A stretch of 64,000 bases of DNA. Origin: UBA2589 sp038120095. GTDB lineage: Bacteria > Gemmatimonadota > Gemmatimonadetes > Longimicrobiales > Gaopeijiaceae. The stretch is from assembly GCA_038120095.1 (NCBI GenBank), contig JAYOKZ010000008.1:17561-81560 (forward strand), in the 5' to 3' direction. Made by a program: the position numbers and the translations under genes. This document shows, in pieces, positions 16,918 to 25,810 of this stretch (positions are counted from its first letter, which is position 1; each line of letters begins with the position of its first letter). The notes below the pieces were generated by a model. It was not told the origin of the DNA and ran no database searches. It saw only the letters and a list, made by a program, of their open reading frames with translations.

Positions 16918-18171
16918 TCACCCGTTGGGCTGCAGCATGACCTTGACCGACCCTGTCTTTCTGCGGTTGGCCGCGGTGGAGAGAGCCTCGCGATACTGTG
17001 CCAGCGGATAGATGTGGGTGACCATCTGTTGCACCGGCGCTCCCGTCTCGAGAAGAAGATCGTGAGTAATCTGGAACGTGTGTTCTGTTTTGCCTCGCCA
17101 CGATTCGTCACCGTAGCACTGGTAGCCCTGGATCTGTAGCTCGTTCGCCCATACGAAGGTGAGGTCCAGCTTCGAGATCTCGGCCGCACAGCCGAGGAGG
17201 ACGATCCGCCCGCGCACGGAGGCGTAGCGAAGGGCCTGCTTGATGGTCTGCTCGCTGCCGACGCAGTCGAAGATCAGGGGGAAGCCCCCACCCGCATATA
17301 CTTCGTCTCCGACGATCGGCATGTACGCACTCGCGCCGGTGCCGATCATGGCGTCACGTGCCTCGTCGCCCGGCGCGATCGTCGAGGAGGCTCCGAGTGC
17401 TCGAGCCATATCCGCTTCGTGTGTCCGGCGCACCTGTGCGATGATCTCACCCGCGTAGCCCACGGCTCTCAGGGCCCAGATCACACCCAGTGCGATGGGG
17501 CCGCTGCCGAGGACCAGAATCGGACCGGTGCCGAAGGGCTCGGACCGCAGGGCGGCGTGCATCCCTACCGCGAGCGGTTCCATCAGTGCGGCCGTGTGGT
17601 CGCTCATTCCATCGTCGACGGGGAACAACTGGGATTCGTGCGCGACCATCCGTTCGCCCCACCCCCCGGGCAGACTCCCGTGGTAGCCGATCGTCATCCC
17701 GCGCTGGATGGCGACCCCGTCGATCCTCGTTCGCCCTTCCTCCCCGGCACGGGTGCACGTGGCCGGTAGACCCACAGTGCAGGAAGGGCACTGATCCGTT
17801 CCGTCGTAACCCCGAACGACGCAGGAGACGCCCGGGTCGACGGTCACCCGCTGCCCCGGCTCGACGCGCGTTACTGCAGAACCGACCTCAACCACTCGCG
17901 CGAGAATCTCATGGCCCAGCACCGCGGGGAACGACCCGAACGGCTCCATGGCCGGGCTGGACTTGAGTGTCAGGTTGCCGATGTCGGATCCGCAAATACC
18001 CGCCAGCAGCACCTCCAGCTTGACCCAGCGTTCCCCGGGTAGCGCGGGGTCGGCAACGTCTCCGAAGCGGACCCCGCTCAGCCCTCCGAAGACGGCCGCC
18101 TCCGTGACCTTGCCCAGCGTCTTGCCGACGATATAGCTCGGGATCGAGACGTTGAATGTTACGGCCTGCAT
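16918..18171 (-). CDS. Zinc-dependent alcohol dehydrogenase (MDR family)
   Basis: 417 residues. Catalytic-zinc residues are seen in LAGICGSDIGN (Cys) and VLGHEI (His-Glu); a modified structural zinc site is CVVRGYDGTDQCPSC...C. The nucleotide fold is VLGSGPIALGVIWAL. N-terminal ~25 residues (SIPSYIVGKTLGKVTEA) are an extension before the usual family start. Oxidises an alcohol or polyol with NAD(P); substrate unknown. Co-directional with the DadA-like gene; pairing of both suggests a catabolic pair for an amino alcohol or hydroxy-amino acid, which is inference. Confidence 0.87.
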   Translation of the reverse strand: MQAVTFNVSIPSYIVGKTLGKVTEAAVFGGLSGVRFGDVADPALPGERWVKLEVLLAGICGSDIGNLTLKSSPAMEPFGSFPAVLGHEILARVVEVGSAVTRVEPGQRVTVDPGVSCVVRGYDGTDQCPSCTVGLPATCTRAGEEGRTRIDGVAIQRGMTIGYHGSLPGGWGERMVAHESQLFPVDDGMSDHTAALMEPLAVGMHAALRSEPFGTGPILVLGSGPIALGVIWALRAVGYAGEIIAQVRRTHEADMARALGASSTIAPGDEARDAMIGTGASAYMPIVGDEVYAGGGFPLIFDCVGSEQTIKQALRYASVRGRIVLLGCAAEISKLDLTFVWANELQIQGYQCYGDESWRGKTEHTFQITHDLLLETGAPVQQMVTHIYPLAQYREALSTAANRRKTGSVKVMLQPNG

Positions 18172-18253
18172 GATGAGGGCCCCGTGCGCTGCGGTGGACG
18201 GTCAGGGAGTAGAAGAAGAGGCACCGGGTTTCCGGGAGCAAGGAGGCCTGACC

Positions 18254-18805
18254 TCATGGCGCACTGCCAGACAGCCCTTCCAGGGTCTCGCGCAGAAAGC
18301 GCGGCGCCCGTCCTACGACACCGATGAGGATAAGGCCGGATGCGACAACCAGAATCGCGGCCCCCAGTTCGGGTGTGGACGGCAGTGCCTCGCCGGCGCG
18401 ACCGGCCCCGGCCAGGCCTGCTCCGGCGAGCAGTGCCAGCACCCGGGCGCGGAAGGTCAGGGTAGTCTTCCCCCGTCTGTGCTCCGGCCGGGTCGTGGTG
18501 TGGGCGGAGGCGATCCCGCGATCCCGACCTGCATCCGCGGCTGTGGGGCGGTGGCCCCCTCGGGGCGCGGTGCGGTGGTGCCCGGAGCTCGAAGCCGACA
18601 GTTGGGGCGTATGCTCGTTGGTGATGTCGAGAACTTCCCGAGCACGAGCCTCGTCCGCACCCAGCACCCACAGCGTCGCGGCCATGGACACAGGGATCCC
18701 GAGCGCGGGGTCATCGATCTGCAGTCGATGGGGGATCCCCGCATCGTGGAGGAATCCCGCCGCAAATTCGGCGTCATGCCGCCACGTGTACCGGGCGACG
18801 ACCAC
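18254..18805 (-). CDS. DUF2007-type small membrane protein
   Basis: 183 residues from GTG 18805. The N terminus (VVVARYTWRHDAEFAAGFLHDAGIPHRLQIDDP) matches the DUF2007 'putative signal transducing' domain, which reads V-x-A-x-Y...EA-x-LL-x-AGI. A charged His/Arg-rich linker is followed by one or two hydrophobic segments at about 118-165. No catalytic residues known. The frame stays open upstream without an ATG, so the start is uncertain. Confidence 0.6.
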   Translation of the reverse strand: MVVARYTWRHDAEFAAGFLHDAGIPHRLQIDDPALGIPVSMAATLWVLGADEARAREVLDITNEHTPQLSASSSGHHRTAPRGGHRPTAADAGRDRGIASAHTTTRPEHRRGKTTLTFRARVLALLAGAGLAGAGRAGEALPSTPELGAAILVVASGLILIGVVGRAPRFLRETLEGLSGSAP

Positions 18806-18850
18806 CTCCTGCAGCTTCCGTTCGACGCGGCGGCCCAGGATCAGACCACC

Positions 18851-18889
18851 GTTCGAACGCTCTGAAAGAGCGCTGCTCCGTGTTCGAAC
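18851..18889. repeat. Repeated palindrome GTTCGAAC with central hairpin
   Basis: GTTCGAAC occurs at 18851-18858 and again at 18882-18889, and each copy is itself palindromic. Between them CGCTCT-GAA-AGAGCG (18858-18872) forms a six-base hairpin. It lies in the 121-base gap between the propeller lipoprotein and the DUF2007 gene. It could be a terminator without a T-run, a processing site or a dimeric operator. Confidence 0.4.
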
Positions 18890-18926
18890 TTCAAGGACGG
18901 GCTCCGGCTGCTCCGGCTGAGACTCT

Positions 18927-20180
18927 TCATGGCTGGTCGGGCTCGCCCGGCGGAGAGATCAGCGCGTATCGTCGCACCATCGGCCCCTCGACCGCGTCGA
19001 CTACGACGCCCACCAGGTACTCATCGGAGATGTACCGAGGCGTCAGCGTGCCGGGCGTGTGCACGGATCCTCTGAGCGTGCCATCCGATGACAGGACCAC
19101 CCAGTCCGTCCCCTCCGTCTCACCGAGATCCTGCAGGGCGACCCACAGGTCACCCGTTTCCGAATAGCGGGCGTCGGCGAACGCTGGGAGCTGTTCGGGA
19201 GCGAAGTCGACAAAGAGCCGACGAGCAGATTCGGGGATATCGTCCCCGAGGTCGGCCCGCAGTCGCGCTTCTTGCTCCTGCCGAATGTCGTGGCGGGTGG
19301 CCGGGTGCCGAACGCCGGTGACACGGATGCGGTCCACAACCCGGCCGCGTTCGTCGTGCACCGAGAAGTCGAATTCGGCACTGTGAGCAACCGTGGTGAG
19401 CACACCATCCGTCAGGAGGAACGCGCGGGGCGAGTACGGAGGGTTGGCCTGACGAACTCTGACTCTCCCATCCGGGATCGATTCCACGCTGCGGCCCCAG
19501 TACATGTCGGGCAGGACCGTGAGTGAGTCGACCCGTGACCCGTCTTGCGCGGCGGTCGTGATCACGACCGAATCCTGCTCGAGTCGTGGACCGTAGGCCT
19601 CCGCCGGCCCGGCCACCACCCAGGGCGACTGGACCACGTAGGAGCCGTCGGACCTCCGGAGCACGACGCCGGGCCGATCGATCCCGGTCGCGATCAGAGA
19701 GAGGGGTTCACCGCCCCCTCCGTCAAGATGCACCGGTGTGACGCTCCCCTGGCTCGGGTCGAATGCGTAGAGCGTATCCCGAGCGAGCCCGGCGAACGCC
19801 GGCGGGCTCTCGAAGTTGACGGTCTCGTCCCCCGCCCCGCCCAGGGTCCTCTCCCAGATTCCGGAGGCGCTGTACACTCGAACTTCCGCAGCATCCCGAT
19901 CCGAAACGAGAATACGACCGTCGGGAGCGACCGTGATGTCCTCGATGCTCGAAAAGGCGGTGGCGCCTGTTCCCCCGTTTCCGCCGACCTGCAGGTCGTG
20001 CATTGCCAGCGTTCGCCAGGCAGGCAGCTCGACCCCGGAGAGGTCATGCTGCACGAGCCGAACGCCGGCACTGTCCGAGACCGTAGTGATGACCGGCTCC
20101 GGAGCGTCCACGCCACATCCGATGACCACAGCGGCAAGGGCCATGATCATGACTGTGTGCGTGCCCGGTGCTCCGGGCAT
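18927..20180 (-). CDS. Six-bladed beta-propeller lipoprotein
   Basis: 417 residues. Lipobox VIGC after a hydrophobic segment (Cys near residue 22). The body has repeated propeller blades such as FSSIEDITVAPDGRILVSDRDAAEVRVYSASG, of the 6-bladed NHL-like type often annotated as BF3885-like or 6-blade propeller. Periplasmic or outer-membrane facing; likely binding or structural role. Starts two bases after the M14 gene end, so the two are co-transcribed, with the peptidase first. Confidence 0.75.
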   Translation of the reverse strand: MPGAPGTHTVMIMALAAVVIGCGVDAPEPVITTVSDSAGVRLVQHDLSGVELPAWRTLAMHDLQVGGNGGTGATAFSSIEDITVAPDGRILVSDRDAAEVRVYSASGIWERTLGGAGDETVNFESPPAFAGLARDTLYAFDPSQGSVTPVHLDGGGGEPLSLIATGIDRPGVVLRRSDGSYVVQSPWVVAGPAEAYGPRLEQDSVVITTAAQDGSRVDSLTVLPDMYWGRSVESIPDGRVRVRQANPPYSPRAFLLTDGVLTTVAHSAEFDFSVHDERGRVVDRIRVTGVRHPATRHDIRQEQEARLRADLGDDIPESARRLFVDFAPEQLPAFADARYSETGDLWVALQDLGETEGTDWVVLSSDGTLRGSVHTPGTLTPRYISDEYLVGVVVDAVEGPMVRRYALISPPGEPDQP

Positions 20181-20182
20181 GC

Positions 20183-22792
20183 TTACCGGCCCGGTCCGAG
20201 CAGAATCGCGTTGAGGAACAGGAGTTGTGTCGCTTCGCTGTAGGCGCGGTAGTTCGGGTCTTCGGCGAACGAAATGATTTGTCCGCTACCGTACCCTTCG
20301 ACCATGAGAAATGCCTTGCTCGCCAGCTGCGGCCGCGCCTCCTCCCATACGATCCCACTGAGCACGAGGTCGTCGAGCGTCCCATAACGACCCACGTTCG
20401 TGCCGTCGTCGAGCGTCATCGGACTGAAGACTCTCGATCCTTCCACGAGAACTCCAATCTCTCCGTCCGTTCCGGACGACATCCAGTGACTCCGATCGAG
20501 CAGAACTCGGAGGATGGCGCCCGGAACCCCTTCGGGAGCTTCATCCTCAGGAACGATTTCGTCGAGGTATTCGATCGGCTGGTCGGGGGTCCCGTCCCTC
20601 GGAGCGTCCGTTCCCGCCGCCCTGCCGCCACGACGTTCCGTCGTGGACGAGAGCAGTCCGGCACGGGTCGCCCACGAGGTGGCATTTGCCAGGGTGATCA
20701 GTGTCCCGCCGTCGGACATCCAGTTTCGAAGCTGCTCGACCAGACCGGATCCAATCACCCCCGAGTAATTGCCGCTGGGCAGCACGATGACGTCATAATC
20801 GGAGAGGTTCGCCCGGCCCAGGCTCCGACCACGCACCGCCGTCACGGGCAGCCCGTACCGCTGTTCCAGGACGTATCGGGCCCACCCCGTCGAGTAACTC
20901 GACGCGGGCTGATCGTAGGCGAGCAGGATCCGGGGAGCTCTGAGCGCACGGACGCTGTTCGCTCCCAGCGAAGCTCCGGCACTCACATAGGAGTCGTCGA
21001 TCGGCACGACTTCGGCTCCATGGCGACCTGCGATGTCCCCAAGTCGCGCCGGGAGGTCGGAGTCGTTCTCCGATACCCGGATGATGGCCGTTCCCGAACC
21101 GTAGTCCCGGCCGTCGAGCGTAAAGGCTTCACCGGAGGCCCGCACCCGGATCCCGGCATACATCGCTTCGGCCACGGCTGAAGCAGTCGCCGTTCCCCAC
21201 GGCATGAGGTACCCCACGGTCGCCGCCGGCAGGGCGACGCCGGTGCCGGGCTCCGCATCCGGGTCGATCAGCGTACCGATGGCACCCGTTGCCCGGCTGG
21301 CTTCGACGACCTCCACGTCCCACAGCAGAGATTGGCTCCACGCCGTCAGATCGTAGATCTCGTCCCCTTCTCGTCGGGCGCGACGCTCGATCTGCCGCTG
21401 GATGAACGCCTCGTCCATGGGGACATGATGATCCAGAAGATTACGCGCCATCCGGCTTGCCGGTTGATCGAGCGGTACGATGTAGGTGCCGGATTCGGAA
21501 AGCTGCCGGCCCTGGACGGTCACCGGCCCGGTGACGTCGTAGACGTCGATCCCATTGGACGCCAGCATCCGTGCGAGCCGCCCGGCCATGGCTGGATCGT
21601 GGGCCGAGTGAAGGACGAGTTCGGCCGTGCCGTCACGTGCCAGCGCGACGCCCTGCCGTCGGTACTCGAAGTAGTCGCGCAAAATGCGTTCGCGGTTCGA
21701 GGCGGCCGTAGCTGCCGTCGTGATCGCTGCCGTGAAGTGGTGCAGGACACCGTCGCCGTACGTCATGACGTCGCCGTCTGCCTTCTTCAGGACCAGCGCC
21801 CGCGCCGATGCCTGCTCATATGTCATGCCGAGTGCTCCCTGATTCATCGGCCACATGTCCACGTAGCCCGGGTAGAACAGGTCGTACACGTCACGGTTGA
21901 AGTACGGGAAACCACGTTCATCGAACGCCGTGGCGTTGGCGCGCCCGAACACGTCCATCAGCGCGATCTGGCGCTCGCCATACCAGGGATTTTCGGGGGG
22001 CGCGGTGGGCGGAAAGAAGTAGGTCGAGTTGCCCCCCATTTCGTGGAGATCGGCTACGATGTTCGGTCTGAAATCCAGGAAGATGTCGACCTTCCCGCGG
22101 GTTTCCGGCTGGCTCTGGATGAACAGGTCGCGGTTGAGGTCGAAGAGGTAGTGGTTGCCTCGTCCCCCCGGCCATGGTTCGTCGTGCTCGGCGGAGTACG
22201 TGGCCTGGTTGGGCCACCGGGCGCGGGACATCGTCGTGTGCTGAACGAATCGTGCTCGTCCGTCAGGGTTCTCGGCCGGGTCGATGAGGACCAGAGACTC
22301 CCGCAGGATCATGTCGACCGTCGGGTCCCCGTCGGCCGCGAGCAGATGGTAGGCCTCGGCCATGGCGGCCCCGTTCGAGCTGATCTCGTTGCCGTGCACC
22401 CCGTGCATGAGCGCGGTCACCACCGGGAGCTGGGCAATCAGCTGCTCGATCTCTTCGTCGGAAAGGCCCTTTACGGCGGAAAAGCGCTGGAGGTCCGACT
22501 TGATCTCGTCGAGCCGTGCGATGCGTTCGGCGGAACCGATCACCAGGACATGCAGGGGGCGCCCCTCCCAGCTTTCGGCGTACTGAATCAGCCTGGTTCG
22601 GTCGGGCGCCGCGTCCGCCAGGGCGCGGAAGTAGGTCGCGATCTCGTCCGGGTGGGTGATTTCCTGACGGAAGTCGTGTCCGACCACGTCCTCGAGTGTG
22701 GGGATGCTGGCGTCGTAGCGGGTTCCGGGGGCCAGCTCCTGCGTTGGAGCGGGGACCTGGATCAGGGTGGCGAACAGGAGAGAACTGAGCAT
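20183..22792 (-). CDS. M14-family zinc carboxypeptidase with C-terminal amidotransferase-like domain
   Basis: 869 residues from ATG 22792, which begins a clear signal peptide (MLSSLLFATLIQVPAP). M14 zinc residues are HGVHGNE (HxxE) at about residue 140 and the later His in VADLHEMGG. After the ~400-residue peptidase part the chain continues with a beta-rich region and an alpha/beta domain (LLAYDQPASSYSTGW, DYDVIVLPSGNYSG, WMSDGGTLITL) that looks like a class I glutamine-amidotransferase-like fold. Exported peptidase trimming C-terminal residues, probably periplasmic. Diverges from the lipoprotein gene at 22903. Confidence 0.87.
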   Translation of the reverse strand: MLSSLLFATLIQVPAPTQELAPGTRYDASIPTLEDVVGHDFRQEITHPDEIATYFRALADAAPDRTRLIQYAESWEGRPLHVLVIGSAERIARLDEIKSDLQRFSAVKGLSDEEIEQLIAQLPVVTALMHGVHGNEISSNGAAMAEAYHLLAADGDPTVDMILRESLVLIDPAENPDGRARFVQHTTMSRARWPNQATYSAEHDEPWPGGRGNHYLFDLNRDLFIQSQPETRGKVDIFLDFRPNIVADLHEMGGNSTYFFPPTAPPENPWYGERQIALMDVFGRANATAFDERGFPYFNRDVYDLFYPGYVDMWPMNQGALGMTYEQASARALVLKKADGDVMTYGDGVLHHFTAAITTAATAASNRERILRDYFEYRRQGVALARDGTAELVLHSAHDPAMAGRLARMLASNGIDVYDVTGPVTVQGRQLSESGTYIVPLDQPASRMARNLLDHHVPMDEAFIQRQIERRARREGDEIYDLTAWSQSLLWDVEVVEASRATGAIGTLIDPDAEPGTGVALPAATVGYLMPWGTATASAVAEAMYAGIRVRASGEAFTLDGRDYGSGTAIIRVSENDSDLPARLGDIAGRHGAEVVPIDDSYVSAGASLGANSVRALRAPRILLAYDQPASSYSTGWARYVLEQRYGLPVTAVRGRSLGRANLSDYDVIVLPSGNYSGVIGSGLVEQLRNWMSDGGTLITLANATSWATRAGLLSSTTERRGGRAAGTDAPRDGTPDQPIEYLDEIVPEDEAPEGVPGAILRVLLDRSHWMSSGTDGEIGVLVEGSRVFSPMTLDDGTNVGRYGTLDDLVLSGIVWEEARPQLASKAFLMVEGYGSGQIISFAEDPNYRAYSEATQLLFLNAILLGPGR

Positions 22793-22902
22793 CAGAGTTC
22801 CTGGCGGTCGAGACGATCCACCCGCTGCCCAGCCGGTGGAGTGAAGGCGGCAATATAGCCGTGGGGCTGGAGTAGGGCAGGAAGCTGCGATACTCTCGGG
22901 AC

Positions 22903-23556
22903 ATGAATCGCTTGCTTGTCGCATCCGCCCTTCGCCCCGAATCGAAGCGTCTTGTCCGATTGTTCGTACCGATCCTCGGCGCGGCGCTGTGGGCCTGCGG
23001 TGGAACGGATTCTCAGCCCGAAGCCTCGGCGGACGGACGTCCGGATCCGCAAAGTGATCCGCAGATCGTCTTCTGGGCTCACCTCGAGTCGCTCTGCGGT
23101 CAGGCATTCGAGGGTCGCGTGTCGGAGAGCGTTCCGCCGGACTCCTCCTTCGAGGACGTGGACATTGTCATGCACGTCCGGTCGTGTGATTTCGCGGAGA
23201 TCCGGATTCCCTTTCATGTCGGTGAGGATCGATCGCGCACATGGGTCATCACGCCGACCGCGGTGGGGCTCAGGCTGAAGCACGATCATCGGCATCCGGA
23301 CGGTACCGAGGACGAGTTGACGCAGTACGGTGGCGATTCCAGGGGACAGGGGGACGCCAACGTGCAGGACTTTTTTGCGGATCCGTTCACGGCGGAACTT
23401 GTGCCCGAGGCGGCAACCAACATATGGACGATCGAGGTCCGGCCGGGTGAGTCGTTCGCCTATGCCCTCAGGCGCGAAGGTTCGGATCGCCGCTTCCGTG
23501 TCGAGTTCGACCTGTCCCGTCCGGTAGACATCCCGCCTCCTCCGTGGGGTAGCTGA
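22903..23556 (+). CDS. Hypothetical lipoprotein
   Basis: 217 residues. Lipobox ALWAC (Cys about residue 32) followed by an acidic Gln/Asp-rich linker. The mature domain contains HxH-type clusters (LRLKHDHRHPDGTED) and ends with a Pro-rich PPPPWGS. No family recognised; the central stretch YALRREGSDRRFRVEFDLS is conserved-looking and predicted beta. Single-gene transcript facing right, 110 bases from the divergent M14 gene. Confidence 0.6.
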   Translation: MNRLLVASALRPESKRLVRLFVPILGAALWACGGTDSQPEASADGRPDPQSDPQIVFWAHLESLCGQAFEGRVSESVPPDSSFEDVDIVMHVRSCDFAEIRIPFHVGEDRSRTWVITPTAVGLRLKHDHRHPDGTEDELTQYGGDSRGQGDANVQDFFADPFTAELVPEAATNIWTIEVRPGESFAYALRREGSDRRFRVEFDLSRPVDIPPPPWGS

Positions 23557-23727
23557 GGCGAGTGTCGGGCCTGGGGTCATCACGCGGCTTCAGGAAAACC
23601 CGGTCGCCCGTGACGGCTCGGGGCATCGGGGCGCGATCCTTTTGAGCGAAGCCGAGGTATGAACAGACGTGACTACTTCGATATATTGGTCGTTCAGGAT
23701 GTATTTCAGGGTCTGGAGGTCGTTGGT

Positions 23728-24543
23728 ATGAGGATCGGACGCGATCTCGCGTTCGGTGCATGGGCGTTCGCGGCAGCCGCGCTGTTGTTCGGTGCGGTCA
23801 CGCACCCGGCACAGGCGCAGACAATCGACGGGACCCTCATGGAGGTGCAGACAGGTCAGCCGATCTCCCTTGGCCTCGTCATCATGATGACCGAGGCGGG
23901 CGATTCGGTGACCTCCGGTGTGACCAACGGTCAGGGTCGTTTCTCCGTGACCGCACCCGAGGGTGGATCATTCGTGCTGGTGGCGTCCGCGTTCGGCTTC
24001 AAGGAAACCCGGGCGGGGGTCTTCGAGCTCGGTTCAGACGGGCAGATGGACGTGGAATTCCGGATCGCGTCCGCGCCGATGCCGATCGACGGGATTCTCG
24101 TGTCCCTTCAGCGCCCGGCGCTCGAGCACCAGCTGGTGAAGAACGGGTTCGTGCGACGGGTCACGCGTGGCCTGGGTCAGTTCATCACACCGGTCATGAT
24201 CGAGGAGTCGCCGGCCATGTCTTCGGAGGACCTCTTTCGGGGCATTCCCGGTGTGGGCCTCGTGTACCCACAGGGTGGCATCAACTCGTTCCAGGGAGCG
24301 ACCGTCCGTCTGGCGGGGACCGGCCAGTACTGTACGCCAACCATTTATCTCGACGGCACGAGGCTCTCGGTGGAAATGACCGCGTCGTTGCCGATCGAGG
24401 TCATTGCTCCCCTTGCAACGATCGACGCAGTCGAAATCTATCGGCGTCCAGCCGAGATACCGGTCGAATATGGCATGACCCAGTCCGGGTCGAGTCAGGG
24501 CGGAAACTGCGGTGTCATCGTGGTCTGGACGAAGACACGATAG
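23728..24543 (+). CDS. Carboxypeptidase-regulatory-like plus TonB plug-like protein without barrel
   Basis: 271 residues from ATG 23728 (GGAG upstream; an earlier ATG at 23659 would bury the signal peptide). Signal peptide ends near AQAQ. Residues ~30-115 form a CarboxypepD_reg-like beta domain (DGTLMEVQTGQPISLGLVIM...GRFSVTAPEGGSF). Residues ~150-271 look like a TonB-receptor plug (SSEDLFRGIPGVGLVYPQGG...ATIDAVEIYRRPAEIPVEYG). The usual 500+ residue barrel is missing although the frame ends normally. Exported; possible partner of a separate receptor or a surface recognition protein. S12 gene follows 14 bases later. Confidence 0.7.
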   Translation: MRIGRDLAFGAWAFAAAALLFGAVTHPAQAQTIDGTLMEVQTGQPISLGLVIMMTEAGDSVTSGVTNGQGRFSVTAPEGGSFVLVASAFGFKETRAGVFELGSDGQMDVEFRIASAPMPIDGILVSLQRPALEHQLVKNGFVRRVTRGLGQFITPVMIEESPAMSSEDLFRGIPGVGLVYPQGGINSFQGATVRLAGTGQYCTPTIYLDGTRLSVEMTASLPIEVIAPLATIDAVEIYRRPAEIPVEYGMTQSGSSQGGNCGVIVVWTKTR

Positions 24544-24557
24544 AGCGCAGAGCGGTG

Positions 24558-25787
24558 ATGGCGAGGTGGATGTGGGTCGCGGTTCTCCCCGTCACCTGGC
24601 TGGCTGGTTGTGCGCCTGATCCCGGGACGACCACGGACCCCGGTCTGGTAGAAGCAGATTCCCTCGTACGAGTGTGGATCGACAGCGGTCGCGTGCCCGG
24701 GGCGGTGCTTCTCGTCGCGCAGGACGGGGTCGTGCGTCATCGACAGGCCTATGGGCTCGCCTCTGCGGAAGATCGCATTCCCATGACGGAGTCCGTGACC
24801 TTCGACCTGGCGTCCGTGACGAAGGTCATGGCCACGACGTTCGCGCTCATGCTGCTGGTCGACCGGGGTCAGGTCGATATCGACGCGTCAGTCATGACGT
24901 ATCTACCGGATTTCGTGGGCGACGGACGGGAGCGCGTCACGGTTCGCCATCTCCTGAGCCATCGGTCCGGACTGCCTCAATGGGTCCCTGCCTACTACCA
25001 CGCGAGCGACCCGGAGGAAGCGTACGCGTACGTGCGCTCTCTGCCCCTCTCCTGGCCGGTCGGCGAAGAGCGCCACTACAGCGATCTCGGCTTCATGGTC
25101 CTCGGGCGAGTCGTCGAAGAGGTGAGTCAGCAAGGCCTCGATGAGTTCGTGCGGACTCAGATCTACGAACCGCTCGGGTTGAAGTCCACGGGATTCATCC
25201 CTGTCGCGGGTCCCAACGAGGGGTCGAACGAGGGGTCGGTCGCCCGGAGCGTTGGGGAGATCCTGTTCGCTCGAACATCGCGTGGAAACCCGTTCGAGTA
25301 TCGGATGGTTCATGACCCGGACTTCGGGTACCGGATCGACGGAGATCCGGACGCATGGTCCGGGTGGCGGAGCGACTGGCTCGACGGGCAGGTCAATGAC
25401 GGCAACGCCTTCCATGCGTTCCGCGGTGTTGCCGGTCACGCGGGCCTGTTCTCCACAGCCGATGACCTGAATGTCCTGCTTCAGGTGCTGCTTCAGCGCG
25501 GTCGCTATCGCGGGCAGGACGTGGTGTCCGAGCAGACGATCGCGCGCTTCCTGGAGACGACGGGCGACCGCCAGGCGCTGGGCTGGCAGCTGCCCTCCTA
25601 TGGTCCGGAAGGCTCGTTTGGACACACGGGATTCACGGGGACCTTCGTACTCGGCGTTCCGGGCCAGTCCCTCGCGCTTGTTCTTCTCACGAATCGGCAG
25701 AACTTCGGCGTCAATGAGGAGACGCAGTACCCGGATGTAGGCCCCTTGCAGCGAGCGGTGACAGAAGCCGTGACGGGCATCGATTAA
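24558..25787 (+). CDS. Serine hydrolase, beta-lactamase class C/S12 family, lipoprotein
   Basis: 409 residues. Lipobox WLAGC, so anchored outside the cytoplasm. Catalytic SxxK is SVTK at about residue 87; the tyrosine motif is YSD (YxN variant) and the third motif HTG replaces KTG, as in many esterases and D-peptidases. Hydrolyses an ester, amide or D-Ala peptide; a true beta-lactamase cannot be claimed. The middle holds a tandem NEGSNEGS from a 12-base duplication. Close to the plug-domain gene (14 bases) and followed by an M28 peptidase. Confidence 0.87.
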   Translation: MARWMWVAVLPVTWLAGCAPDPGTTTDPGLVEADSLVRVWIDSGRVPGAVLLVAQDGVVRHRQAYGLASAEDRIPMTESVTFDLASVTKVMATTFALMLLVDRGQVDIDASVMTYLPDFVGDGRERVTVRHLLSHRSGLPQWVPAYYHASDPEEAYAYVRSLPLSWPVGEERHYSDLGFMVLGRVVEEVSQQGLDEFVRTQIYEPLGLKSTGFIPVAGPNEGSNEGSVARSVGEILFARTSRGNPFEYRMVHDPDFGYRIDGDPDAWSGWRSDWLDGQVNDGNAFHAFRGVAGHAGLFSTADDLNVLLQVLLQRGRYRGQDVVSEQTIARFLETTGDRQALGWQLPSYGPEGSFGHTGFTGTFVLGVPGQSLALVLLTNRQNFGVNEETQYPDVGPLQRAVTEAVTGID

Positions 25788-25810
25788 ATCGGGCGTGCCC
25801 ACGCCCATTC

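Noticed and set aside
18841..18930. 29-residue open frame starting with ATGA overlap after the propeller lipoprotein
   Set aside because: Ser/Arg-rich, no conserved feature, and it covers the palindromic repeat; the overlap alone is not enough to call a gene.
21332..22858. Plus-strand open frame opposite the M14 peptidase
   Set aside because: The M14 zinc motifs are on the minus strand; this frame is featureless Arg/Val-rich sequence.
24558..25787. Call as antibiotic-resistance beta-lactamase
   Set aside because: YSD and HTG replace the YxN and KTG motifs typical of AmpC enzymes; a general S12 hydrolase is the safer name.
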